DNA from: Macrotrachela quadricornifera
Taxonomy: Eukaryota > Rotifera > Eurotatoria > Philodinida > Philodinidae
Reading direction: 5' to 3'
Length of the DNA stretch: 64,000 bases
Assembly: GCA_022393335.1 (NCBI GenBank)
Contig: JAJEKB010020357.1
Coordinates: 140,908 to 204,907, forward strand
Shown here: positions 37,397-50,059 of the stretch, piece after piece
Position numbering within the stretch: the first letter of the stretch is position 1
Layout of the letters: the number at the start of each line of letters is the position of its first letter
The notes under the pieces: model-generated
What the model was told of the DNA's origin: nothing
Database searches by the model: none
Seen by the model: the letters and a program-made list of their open reading frames with translations, nothing else
Translations under genes and position numbers: made by a program

Positions 37397-39064
37397 CAAA
37401 ATTTTCTTTATATGTGTTTGTACATATAATCTTATATTTTCTTTTCAGTTCTTTTAACACAATACAATAAATAATGACATACATAATTTAGCTTTTCAAT
37501 TTTTTTTTATGAATATATCAGAGGATGGGTTCACATTGAAAATGAATTATTTTTAAAATTCTAATCGATTGTTATCTAGTAAGATCACATTTTTTACTTT
37601 TGTTTTGTTTTATAATATCAATTCGTCAGCCTTTTTTTCCTAATATTCTCTTCAAGAATCAAAATTTGACAAGCTGAATTCTTGTTAAAATCTTAATATC
37701 AAAAACTTGGATATAAATATGAATAATATTTAGTTAACTAGTCTAATATTGATGAAATGTCACATGAAAGCAGGCAATAGACGCTTTAAAAATTTATCAT
37801 AATCCATATAATTTTTTCTTATTTTGAAACCTTCATCTGCTGCATTTTTTTGCTACTTCAATATGAATATAGATATCATCTTCTTGTAATATTTTGACAA
37901 ATTTAAAAGCTTAACGGTAATATTTGATCCTCGTTTACCGATGAGAGCATCAGGTTATTCATTTCATGGGGCACATCCTCATTTTTGACATGTCATTATT
38001 ACCCTCAAGCTGTGACATGCATTATTGAATTACATGTATGTAAATTATAATTTGTGGAAAGTGCAACAAGAACTACAATTCTGTCAAGCATGCAACCAAT
38101 TCTACACCGATATTTCCTTACAATAAATAATCATAAGAAGCATCATACGCATGATTTCCTTTTCAAGTATAATATTTCTCACGATTATTTTTTGTATTAA
38201 TGTCAATAAATATGATATATATCTATGTGCTTGTCTCTCATAAGTTTTATCATATATATTTAGAACCATAATGTCGCCTAGTGCATAATCTTTTTAATAA
38301 TGCACAAAAATAGGGACAAATGATGTTTATAGGCTATAATCATAAAATAATAATGATTCTCAAAAAAATAAAGAAATCCATGCACTCTCTGACATGAATA
38401 TAAGTGAAAGAGATGTCAAGAAATTTTTATACATTTGATCTATATTGAATAGTTCGAAAAGAAATGCACATGGATAGAAAAAGCTTAAATATAATATAGT
38501 CAAAATGATCAAAAAAAGCAAACATTTCTTATTATTAAAGTTTATAAAAGCATTTATCTAGTATTTGAAATGACATGCAAATAATAAAAATTCTTATTAT
38601 ATCTATACAAAAATAAAGATAAATCCAAATTTGATTTAAATTTATGACATTAATACCTATTAAAATAATCTTTAGTTATAAAATTAATCATTTTGAATAC
38701 AATAAAATTTATTCCAATCTTAATCAAAATTGAATCAACATCATAAAATATCGTCGGAACTGAAATTACTTATATGACTTTGTTACGTCTTTCATTTCAA
38801 GGAGATTTTATTTTTCTTTCATTATAAACTGTTTCAATAATATTAAATATAAGATATATTCTCCTTTTTTTTCTTATATACATATATTAGGAAAATTAAA
38901 CTTATTCACTGAATGGTGACATCTTTTATAAACGAAAGTATTCGTTTTACTTTCTATTGGATTCAATAACAAACAAGTCTACTATTATCAATATATACTT
39001 CAGATTTCTAAAACAAAAGTAAATAAATATCAAACATGTTATTTTTTGTTGTTTAAATAATTAA
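37397..39064. other. Intergenic, nothing recognisable
   Basis: A 1.7 kb AT-rich gap between the GPCR and the Nudix-phosphatase gene, same strand. No repeats with paired ends and no coding frames were seen. Confidence 0.4.
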
Positions 39065-42000
39065 ATGAAGTTAGTTATATGTGTTATTATCGAGCCAGAT
39101 CTTGATGCTATACTTCTTACTGAACAAAATTTTGGTCGTGGTTATTGGTTTCCATTTGATGAAATTCAATCGGGTGAAACACGAGCTATTGCTGCTAAAC
39201 GAATAGCAAAAAAAGTTAATATTCATTCAAGATTTTTACCTTCAAATTATATATATATACTTTAGAGTAATTCATATGATTTTGAACCATTATCGGTACT
39301 AAAAATTCGATGTGCTGATGGATTACCATATTTACCAAGTACACAAACATATTATTTACTTACGAAAGGACGATTAGTAATTATTTATATATCTAAAATT
39401 TAATATTTTTTTTTAATAATTAGAAAAAAAAAATTATTTAGACAGATGCAAATACTTCTAATTCAATAAAATCAACATGGATGAATTTAGAACGATTAAA
39501 AATGGGTATTAAAAATCGAGAGTTACTTGGACTTGAACCTTATTATATATTAAAAGCAATTCTTGAACAAAAACAATCTAAAGGATGGGGTATTAAGATA
39601 TATTCAATAATTATTTTTATTTATTTTTCTTTAGATAGTTTAATATCTGGTGTACAGATATTTGAAGAACCAACATTACAATTTATTGATTGTAATCAAT
39701 CATCTAATTCACCACAAGAACAATTAATTAGTTCAGCTAAATTTAATAATAAAAGTATATCATATTTTTTTATTTAAAAATAAAATTTTTCTTCATTTCA
39801 TTTAGTTCAAGAACGTATATTTAAAGAATTTTATTCGTATACATTTCCTAGTGAATATATGAGTTTTGAAAGTTTTAGTGCAGCAATGGATAATAAATTA
39901 ATACAAACAGAAAAAAATAGAAAACAAGCTTATTTTCGTGCATTTGATGTTCAACAAAATTTCTATTTAACTTATTCAGATTATTTACTTGGTTAGTTAA
40001 TAAATTTCGATTATTATTTAAAAAACACAAGAAATTTATTCTTTAATTTAGGTTTAGCTGCAATGGATCCAGGTACTTCACATGGAGGTATTAATTATTT
40101 ATTTTTTTATTTTAATCATATTTTATTTAAATAAATTACTAAGGAACACCTGCGGAAATACGTTGTCGATATATTTTTCGTTTTTATAATACGAAAAATA
40201 GTGGATCTTTAACAATAGATGAATTTCGGTAAGCTTTTTTTTTAATATCAAATAGTTGATTATATGTGATTCGGTTGGATGTAAGGTTTCACAACATCTC
40301 TAAGAACGTTTTCATATCATATATTCTCACTAAACTGAGTTAAATAAGATTGTAATTAGCAAAGAGAAAGAATAAACTTTATAATTTATTCATTGTTGTA
40401 GATATTTAAGGCGATGCAAATAAATTTGAAATTAATGAATGCATAGTATCAATAGAGAACTATTGATGTTCTATTATTTCATGATATCTAACTATCAATT
40501 AAAATTATTTGTCTAATATTGTAATATGATGTATTGCATTGTGTGATTTGGATAGAATTTTAAAATAAGTGAATTTTTAGAAGAATCTTTTTTTTTCTTC
40601 TAGAGATCTTCATACTGATGCTCAAAATTTTAAATCCGGTAAATTAAACAATGATATTATACCATATAATGAAATTTTATCAGCATTTAAGTGAGTTTTA
40701 TTTAATAAAATATATTTGTTTATAATTTATTATGTTCAGTTCTTTTAATCTACAAGCAAATAATCAAATATTATTATCTGATTTTTTAAATTCAGTTGGA
40801 CAATTAAAATATCGTGGTACATCTGTTCTATTTCGTCTTATAGGTCCTACACAAGATCTCATACGAGTATGCAGGTCTGTTTTTCTTATAAAATATTCAT
40901 GTTTTTTGTCTTTATTATTCTAAATAAAATAAAAAATCTTTTTAGACAATATAATAATAATAAAAATATTAATCAATATGAACATGGTATGTTAAAATGA
41001 AAAGAATATTCAATTAAAATATTTTTTAGTTCAAGGAAATATAAATTATGAATTAGCTGATCATTGTGTAACATTAAAAAAAACAGGTGTACTTCATCAA
41101 GTTGAATCATTACGTACTATGAATTATAATAAACAATTTAGTAGAACAACTGAAGAAACAATAAAAAATTTACCACGATCAGCATCTGAAGAAATATTTG
41201 ATCGAGTAAAAATACAAAATAAATTTATTTTTTTATGCTTTTTTAATTTTTATCTAGAGAACAATTGCTACAAATATTCAAGAAATGTTACGTTTTTTTG
41301 AAAAACGTGATCAAACAAAAGAAGCATTAATGTGGACACCAAATTCATTTATTAATTTAGGTCGATCAGTTATTAATTTATGTACAGATATTCGTGAAAT
41401 AATTAAATATGAATTACGTTGTTTAAAAGTATCATCACCATGTTATATTCTTGGTGATATACATGGAAATTATCAAGATTTAATTTGTTTTGAAAAATGT
41501 TTATGGCGTGCAACACCATTACTATCACCAGCATCATTTCTTTTTCTTGGTGATTATGTTGATCGTGGTATTTATGGATTAGAAGTAAAATTTCTTATAT
41601 TAATATTATTTAATTTAAAAACAAAAAAAATAATGTTTTTTGTTTAGGTTGTTATTTATTTATTAGCTGCAAAATTTCAATGTCCAAAAAAAATTTTACT
41701 TCTTCGAGGAAATCATGAAATTCGAAAAGTTCAACAAATGTTTAGTTTTTTTAAGTAAGTTAAATTTTCTTCTATGAATATAAAGAAGATTTTTCTGAAT
41801 TGAGAATAAAACATAGAAGTGATATATTTTGAATTTTCTTCAATTTTTGTACGTTTTATAGAGAATGTCTTGGAAAATTTGGTGATATACTTGGTAAAGA
41901 AGTTTGGGATGCAATTAATTCAGTATTCGATGTACTTCCATTGGCTGCAATAATCGATGATAAAGTACGTTTTAAATTTCTAAAACATATCTTTCTTTTT

Positions 42001-42592
42001 ACATATAGTGATAAAATGTTAAAGCAATTTCGAATTGTTTGTAATATGATAAATAAAACTTTTTATTTAGATTTTATGTGTACATGGTGGTATTCCAAGT
42101 CCTGCTTCATGTCCGGATGAATTTATTTCAACAGTTAATAGTATACCTATACCATTAAGTGATCCAGAAATTGAATCACCATTAGCATGGGAAATAATGT
42201 GGAATGATCCATTTTCTATTGATACAAATACAAATGCTCAAATACCAATTGGTGCTAATAATGGATTTTTTAATAATATAAAAAGAAGTACAGGAAAATA
42301 TTTTACTAATGAAGCACTTATGGGATTTCTTGAAAAAAATAATTTTACACATGTTGTACGTGCTCATGAAGTTCAACAAGTTGGATTTAAAGTATGATAA
42401 ATTTTGTAGTTTTTTTATTTATTATTAAATGAAATTTTATTGTTTTTTTTTTTAAATATAATCTAGGTACAATTAAGTGGCCGTCTTTTAACTGTTTTTT
42501 CATCATCACATTATTGTGGTGGTACAAATGAAGCTGCAACTGTACTTGTCGATTCATTCAAATTACGATTAATTAAACTTGATACAACATAA
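39065..42592 (+). CDS. Fused degenerate Nudix / EF-hand-like / PPP-type Ser/Thr phosphatase
   Basis: Sixteen exons: 39065-39214, 39266-39376, 39442-39589, 39635-39754, 39806-39991, 40052-40087, 40144-40228, 40604-40690, 40740-40874, 40946-40986, 41030-41205, 41258-41584, 41648-41754, 41862-41964, 42071-42391 and 42467-42592. They stay in phase for 2259 nt, 752 aa. Residues 1-140 have a Nudix fold resembling NUDT18 (GRGYWFPFDEIQSGETRAIAA), but the catalytic REx2EE is replaced, so pyrophosphatase activity is unlikely. Around 250-280 a YNTKNSGSLTIDEF loop resembles an EF-hand with a weak first ligand. The C-terminal half is a complete PPP catalytic domain: GDIHG (491-495), GDYVDRG (523-529), RGNHE (554-558), HGGIP, a RAHE motif and SSSHYCGG. 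All metal ligands and the catalytic His are present, so it should dephosphorylate Ser/Thr. The order recalls PPEF (EF-hand plus phosphatase), but the EF-like part precedes the phosphatase and Nudix is added. Intron 1 placement is the least certain join. Confidence 0.85.
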
Positions 42593-43747
42593 ACGAACAT
42601 TTTCTTATTTTTTAATATTTTTTTATATCCTTTCTTTCAAAAATATTTTGTTTTTTTTTATACTAATAGTCAGCAGTTTATCTGATAAATTATTGTGTAC
42701 GAGTGAGAAATAATTTATTCTATGCTTATATTTGTCTTTGTACATCTATATTATTTTTTTATTATTAACACTTACACATCTGTGTAATTGATACTTAAAC
42801 ATGATAATAAAATAAATTCTATAAATTTAAATTTGATTTTATGAACTTTAAAATTGCTTCGATTCATCTTGAGTTTATATTTAATTGTAAAAAAAAATAA
42901 TTTATAAAAACGTTAAGAATTTAGAAAGTTATTCATATATTGGCATAATCTTACATTCCGCAGTTATTTTCTTTCTCAAGTGATTGTCTTTTTATTTCTA
43001 AAGGGAAATTAGATATCGAAGAACGAATTTCAATAGACGTTAGATATGTCATATAATTGAACAATTAATGAATTTCATCTTATGTGGAGAGTTACTTTGT
43101 AAAAATATTAATTCATTGGAGACACATATTTAAATAACTTTTGTTTTCTATAGTAACCAGAGTAGACATATTAAAAAAAGGCGTTTAAATACATATCTTA
43201 AATGAATTGACATCTTTACGAAATTACTTTGCATACACGATAAAAATTTATTAATAGTTCTATTATATAATTACTCCATGTCGGTTGAAATTCATTCTTC
43301 TATATCTAATTTCACTTTAGAAATAAAAATACAATCGCTTCAAAAAGAAACTAAATGTGACATATGAAAATGTGTTAATGTATACGTAGGCTTCTAAAAA
43401 AAGTATGTCAATTATATATATATATCTTCTCTCAATTCAATTTTTTTTACATTAAAACTATATCTAATCAAACGAACTTTTACATACACATCACTATTAC
43501 ATTATTCAACTTTAAATATAATAATAAAAATTATATTAGATATTTATAATTGAGAAATTTTTATTTTATTTTAAAATATAATGAATATACATATTTTGTC
43601 ATATATACTAAAAATAGATCATATTATTTCAATTGTAAACTCATTTTAAAGAATTTTAATAAACTTTTATTATAGAATAAGAAAAAAAATGTCAGAAATA
43701 TAAAGAAAAAAAAAATGAATAATCTGTCATTAGTATATATTTATGAA
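42593..43747. other. Convergent intergenic region
   Basis: A 1.15 kb gap between converging 3' ends (phosphatase + and PMP3-like -). An AATAAAATAAATTC cluster near 42806 is a plausible polyadenylation signal for the phosphatase gene. Otherwise AT-rich with no frames of interest. Confidence 0.45.
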
Positions 43748-43972
43748 TTAACGTAAAATAACATATAATGCATGTATAAAACCTAAAATTATCATAAAAA
43801 TATATAAAAACTAATGATTATAGATATTATTTTTATACATACCTGGTAACCAAAGGCAAAGAGTTAAAATTAAATTGATAATTGTTGTTTTGTTGCAAGC
43901 ATTTTGATGAAGATAAACAGCTAATGGTGGTACAAAGATAGCAATAATGACAAGTATAAGAATGGAAACCAT
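43748..43972 (-). CDS. PMP3/UPF0057 small hydrophobic membrane protein
   Basis: A tiny split gene. Exon 1 is 43972-43843 and exon 2 is 43782-43748, with a 60 bp intron (donor GTATGT, acceptor TTTTAG) dividing a Gly codon; the product is 54 aa. The two helices and the turn are typical of the PMP3/UPF0057/RCI2 family: ILVIIAIFVPPLAVYL, then an Asn-Ala-Cys pair, LINLILT-like second helix, and the closing LPGFIHALYVI split by the intron. PMP3 proteolipids sit in the plasma membrane and, in yeast and plants, affect membrane potential and cation or cold tolerance; the role in animals is poorly known. The ATG is the only sensible start, preceded by an A-rich leader. The family is patchy in animals and common in plants, fungi, bacteria and nematodes. 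Confidence 0.9.
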
Positions 43973-46509
43973 TCCTTTTTTTAAAATCTATTTCGTTTGA
44001 TTTAATAATATTATTATAGAATATCTAAAAATTAGTAATGATATTTTCTAGTTACATAACTAACAAAAAAATTAATTTTTTTTTTAATATATAAAACGTA
44101 CATACTCGAATGCATGAAAATAAAATACTCTTCTTTTTTTGTAGAAAAAATAGCAAGTTAATGCCTGCTTGTACTTATATACTTGTTTGCATTCGAAAAA
44201 GCTTTTTTTTTTGACATAGTATAATATGAACTTATACGTTAATCGATTGCTACAGTTGCTACCTTTTATAAAAAAAAAAGTTAAAATTTTGTTGAAGTTG
44301 TTGTTAGTTACTGATTCTATTAAATGAAAAGTTTACTACGATTTTTGCGCTTGACGAACGACATTCTTACTCAAGATGCCACCCACAGGTTGTTCTATGT
44401 AATGTTTGAAAGAATTATAAACCATGATAGAGTTTATATTATTATAGCAACCAAAAAAGAAAATTTTCTCTTTTTCTCTTTTCCTCTTATTCAGAATAAC
44501 TGCTGTTGCCATTATGCGTATAAAATTACTAAAAGTTATAGCAATGTAACTGCTATGCAAATGTAACGTTATTCATATGTAATGAATAAAAAAATGATAT
44601 AAAGAAATTCGAAATAAATGGATCAATATTGTTTCTATATTCTACAAATCGCATTCGATTACAAATTTGATTATTAGAGTTTCGAATAAATTTCTTCATG
44701 TTTCGTAATCACTGATATATATATATAGTTCTTTTTTTTACTTAAGAAAAAATTTCATAACAAATATATATATCGAATAAACTTCTAAATATTATATATG
44801 ATGTGAAATTGATTGATAATAAATTTATACTTACATATAAGAAAGAAATTCAACAATTAAGGAGTACTTGGTGTTTTTAGTATAGTATAAGAAATATTGA
44901 TAATGTCTTTTTTTTCTTCTGGTGATGCTTAAGAAAATATAATTGGAAGAGTTTCATATTTGCTTTTGATCGTAATTCAATATTTGATTAATTAGATGAA
45001 TACTTGTTCTTTTTCTTTTCTCGTTTTCTTTTTTTGTATAGTTTTATGATACTCTTCTGATTTCGTTTTTTATCGAAATTCATCAATAATAATAGTACTA
45101 TTATTACTTTAAATAAATCTTTATCCTTTTTTCTTCATATTTAATTACATTATAACATTATTAAAACGATTGTTTCTTCTCTGAAAAATTAATTTTTTCA
45201 TTTTAATTATTCAATCTCAATAAAATTTTTAGGAAAGATATGTCTCGAATTAGATACTTCACAGTCAAATTTTAAATTCGATATGTTGAGTTTACCAAAA
45301 GTTAGCTTACGATTAAAGATCAAAATCTAGAACATTTGAAGTGATTTTAAAATATAGTCTAGATACTGTGTTGTCACTGAATGGAGTGAGAATTTTAAAG
45401 ACGCAATGCATTATCTAGTGGTTCATCGCAAGTTTTCTTTATAATTTTTTTCTTTCTAGACGTACATATAAAATTGTCATTTTGTGAGGTGCTGATCTTG
45501 AGAACAGACAGTTAGAAAATATTAGGTTCGAATCTATATCATCCAAGCTTAGGTCTTTAATAAGAAGTTTAGTTCGTTTGTAGCAATTCCCGGAAAAAGA
45601 AGATTTTTTTATAGGCTTCATTATTTATTCATCTGAAGATAATTAAAGTTAGGTACCACTTTCTCTTAACAATAAATATTTTACAGCTTTCAATGCAAGC
45701 GTTCATTGATAATGAATGAGAGAGATATAAAAATAATCTATGTTTGTATGCCTTTCTACTTTGCTCGTAGTACAATATCAGGTTCATCTTTTCTGCCACT
45801 GAAACAGTCAAAAAACAGAGTGAAAAATTGTTGAAAAACTGCGAACCGAGCCATTTCATAATACTTGGACATGTTTCTTATGACGAATTCAGGTTGACTC
45901 TCTCTTGAAAATCGCTGATTTTTCAATCGGCCTCGATTGGATCAGGCTAGGGCTTGTTAGGTAAAAATTCAAGCAGATCTACTATCGAGCGATGTGTTGG
46001 AAACCCATCGAAATCGGACGAGCACGAATGAAGTGAGGTTTCTCTATGTTCTGACACTTCACTTCACCTATTTTCCCTCTTCTCCTTTAAAATTCCTTTT
46101 TTTAGTCTTGTTTTTCTCTTTTCTTACACAAAAAGTAGGATGTTGGTAAAAACATGTGTGAATATATTGATTAATGTTACCACATCATACAAAAAACACT
46201 AATATAAACTGATGTGCTTGCCACTCGAGTTGTGTAATTGAGGCTAAAACATAATTTTACAATGAGCACGTTCGTCATTCAATTATATTTCAGATGTAAA
46301 CTTATCATTCTCTCACAGATTTCACCATTTTTCCTGATTTAAATCAATATGTAAAATCATAATCTCGTTCTCACTTTTCTTGACCATTTTTCTCTACTAT
46401 AGGTGAAGCTTACGATGTGACTCTAACAAGGGATGAATAACTCGTAGCGTAGTCCACGTGTTAAAGTGAGAAGAAGTTTCCATGTTGACTAAATATACCC
46501 TAAAACATA

Positions 46510-46618
46510 GATGGAATCAGTAGACCGGCCGGTCTACAAAATTGGCTTGTGAGCGTTCGATAGATGGTGTCTACCAGTCAATGGAATTTTGCAGACCGGT
46601 CGGTCTACCGGTTCCATC
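46510..46618. repeat. 109-bp foldback with palindromic CCGGCCGG arms
   Basis: The left arm 46510-46543 and right arm 46585-46618 are inverted copies, 34 bp long with 4 mismatches, starting GATGGAA and ending CAAAATT. Each arm itself contains a palindrome of the type GTAGACCGGCCGGTCTAC (imperfect in the right arm). A spacer of about 41 bp repeats GATGG and GTCTAC words. The GC-rich palindromes stand out against the AT-rich surroundings. This may be a tiny MITE or a recombination/structural hairpin; no protein is encoded. Confidence 0.75.
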
Positions 46619-47557
46619 TTTGCCTTAAAATCCTCTCATATCTGATAGAATTTCTTTGACAAGAGAGCCGGCAACAGTATAATGTCATAAGTTGAAGATT
46701 TCTCTATATTAAATATCGATAAAATATTATATATTGTGTCCGACAATATTTGACCCATCAAAATTGCTGGATAGATTACAGATCCTGTGGTATGATACTA
46801 GCTTACCTTATGCGATTGATTTACTGTTAAAATGAAGCAACTCCTATCGTTCTGTGTTCTCCGTATATGATCACATTTTGGGGGATCGTATATCTCCAGA
46901 TGGTACACAGAGAAATATAATCGTATACGAAGAAATATAGAGGAAAACGAAAAGCATAGACGAGTTTTGTTTGTCCATAAACGATCGTATTTCTACGCAT
47001 AAGACTAAGGAATTATTTAATTTCAATACTGAATCATATGAAACGCTGTATCTCTCCGCTTACGAGCGTGTCTGTTTGACATAGATCAATATTGATAACG
47101 GCTTAATGTTGCTTGAAAGAAATCGGATATAATGGAATGAAAAAGCAGAAAATAGGTGTGTCCCAATAATCAAAAGGCAGGAAATTGTACAATCTATCAC
47201 ATACATATATGTCGTTTTCTATAGAATGCAAGAAGATGACCAATTTTTGCTGTGAAAAATCAACCGTTTTCGATACTACAGGATTAAACGATTTCTTACA
47301 AACCCGTTGTAGGGGTCTTTGTTGGAACCAATATATTAATTTACACTGCGAAATGAAAAAATTGAAACTGAATTGCGAAAAATGACCAAAATCATGGAAA
47401 AATTAAGGAAATATGAAAAAAAACGAGAAAATAATGTTTTCACAAGCGCAGCCATCTGAAAGAAGGGAAAAAAGCCAAAACGATGTTCAATTAATTCTGA
47501 TCGTTTGGCAAGAAACAAATTTGGTTTTTTTCTCTCATCTTTTTATAATTGGTTTGT

Positions 47558-47850
47558 GTAAATTGCAGAGTTTTTCACGCTGTATCTTGCAGTGTATTTT
47601 GTTCTTTCAAGTAGAACGTATTAGGTAATAAAGAAAAATGAGATAGGAAAAAGCGAGCGCGTCTTTTACTAAAATACTATCTCTTTTTTTTGCAACGTCG
47701 ACATTTGGCATCTCAGATCTTTGTCTGCCTTGAAACCAAAAAGCGCAATTATAGCAGAAGCGATCATTTTTAAGTTGTACAGCTTTTCACGATATATCTC
47801 GTAGTATATTTTGTTTTTTTAATACAACATATTATATGATAATAAAGAGA
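47558..47850 (+). repeat. Diverged direct repeat pair (~80 bp units)
   Basis: Segments 47558-47640 and 47771-47850 align throughout at roughly three quarters identity. They share TTTTCACG, GTATATTTTG-like and GGTAATAAAGA / GATAATAAAGA blocks in the same order. A third short relative, with TGTACAGCTTTTCA followed by a GCTGTATATTTTG-like block, occurs around 17085-17115 in a RYK intron. Dispersed copies suggest a decayed interspersed repeat, but its full extent is unclear. Confidence 0.45.
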
Positions 47851-50059
47851 ACACCAAAATGCCACACTCTTTAGAAACTACTACAACCAGTACATATCCT
47901 AACAAAACAGATCTTACCGAAAGTTTACTTAAATTAGACTAGTTGATGTATGATTAGATAGCATAGAAAAATAGAGCATTCTTTTGTCCATCAGACTGTA
48001 TAGAAAGGAAGTTTCTTTAACTTTATTATAGAGTATTAAAATGTCACTCTCACTGCTTTTTGTATGCCCTAAGTGTATAAATATACTAAAATTCTAAAAT
48101 TCCATCTAAACTAATACCAAATCATTTTATATATAAATATTCTAGAATTTTAGAATAGGGCCACTACTGAATTTTCTACACATATACATCTTAGTGAGTT
48201 ATAGTCACAGTAAAATTTTTGTCCCTAGAGATTGAGCCGTTAGAATCTGATGAATTTCTAAATATAGGGAAAAGTCAACATTTTCGGAAACTTTGGAGAT
48301 TGATAACTTTTGATTAGAAAGAGATAGAGACCTGAAAACTTTACTGTAGATAGGATACTTAATGATCTATCTACCCGTTCAAAATTCCAGCTCTGTTCAT
48401 TCTTTCGTTTAGTCCGAAAGTCGCTCTGAAAAATAGATTTTTGATCATATGAGTCATTCGCCATAGAAAATGTACCAAGCACACTTAGAAATCACTATGA
48501 GTGGTTCATCATATAAGATAAATTCTATCTAGTCTGAATCAGCAAATGATACTCTGTTTCCTTGCATAAAAATATCCATTCAAAACGAAAAAACAAATTT
48601 TTTTTGAAAAATTGTCCTAGGAGACTAGCTTATAAGAAAAATTTGAGTAAAGATGACCCTAACATTGAAACGAGAAATATATCTGCAGAATATTCGAATA
48701 ATTATGATAAGTATTGGCATTATCCTAATACTTAATTTAAGACTAATGCAATGCTAATGTTAAGCCGACACCCCTAGATGGAGCTTTAAGAGAATTTAAA
48801 ATAATTTGAATACTACGACCTCTAATGAACAGGTTTTTGCATTGGCTGATTGTCAACTGTCGAATAGTTTTATAATAAAACAGTACAATATTTATTTATT
48901 GCGCTATGTTAGTTATCATTTAGGAATAATAATTTGTTTATATCTACACAGGAATATTTCTCATTATAATTCTAAGATAAATGTTTGTATTTTTTTTGTT
49001 AAATGATAAATATAAATTGATATTTAGTAAATAAATAAGCAACAGATATATATATACAATCTTATCATCTAATATATTTACAAACAAATGTGAAAAGATT
49101 AAAGATGATCAAGTAAAAAATAATATCATTATGTCAAGAGTTTATACTCTGTTTTCAATAGTTGAAATGATCGTTTTGAGTAATTAATAGAATACTACAT
49201 TTAGTTTTTAAAATTTATGAATCAAAATTTAAACTTTCCCAGCAAAGTATTCTGTATATAGTATGGTTTTTCTTTGAGTATTATGTATGGAAACAATAAC
49301 AAATGTTTGGGAAATTTTGTTTTTGCTTGATACATATACTATTGAAAACGCGTTGATATATATAGAGTATTATTATATATGTTACTTTCTTTTCAAAATT
49401 CACGTTTATTTATTTCGTCGATAGGAATAATTATATTTTTATTTTAATCAAAGACAAAACAAATAAATTAGTTTTATTTATAAGAATAAAACCAAGAAAT
49501 CTCATATTATTTTTAATGAATTTTTTAGACAATATAATTGTCTAGACTAAGAAAAAAGATCAATCTAAAAACAACGATAACGCTATAGATAAGTGTATGA
49601 CTCATTGGCTGATAATATAACAAATTTTGTTTTACAAGTGTTTGACTGACACCCACGCAAGAAAAAGATAGAAAGAAAGAAAAAATATATTTGAGACATA
49701 ATAGTTCTATGTTTTTTTTTAAAAATAATCTTCATAATGAAAAATGAAAAAAGGAGATTTTATTTGAAATCATCAAAAAAAATTAATTTGTTGGATAGTT
49801 ATTTATTAATAATTACGAAATACAAGAAGTCAAATAAAATAAAATTTTCAATTATATTGTTTACATAGATATTTGTTGAAGAATAGTTTATTTCGTCGTT
49901 GGTTTTTTTGCAGGCGAAAGTAAAATCAGCTGTTCTTTCTTTTGTAAATTTTTTAAAGAAAAGACTATGCAATCTTTCGTAATATTCAAGTTTAACATAT
50001 TTGCAACAACAATAAAATATCAATAATAAAGTATACCGGCAATTTATAGATTATCAATT

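Larger units (their letters stand above)
43973..50059. other. 6 kb repeat-bearing gene desert
   Basis: No gene could be supported. Composition changes within it: 43973-45500 and 48800-50059 are very AT-rich, while about 45500-48500 is more balanced and carries a GGCC-centred foldback (46510-46618) and a diverged direct repeat (47558-47640 and 47771-47850). The frames at 44324-44566, 47185-47385 and 47413-47628 have no domains. The middle looks like accumulated mobile-element remains. The right end is upstream of the Caspr-like gene and ends in a TTTATAG acceptor-like sequence just before its ATG. Confidence 0.45.

Noticed and set aside
44324..44566. 80-codon frame (and its antisense partner) near the PMP3-like gene
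   Set aside because: Neither strand shows a domain, and no spliced continuation was found.
45525..45535. GGTTCGAATC resembling a tRNA T-loop/B-box
   Set aside because: The flanks do not form a T stem, and there is no acceptor stem or A-box at the right distance.
47185..47628. Two open frames in the repeat-bearing desert
   Set aside because: They overlap the diverged direct repeat, lack motifs of reverse transcriptase, transposase or any other family, and have no start or splice context.
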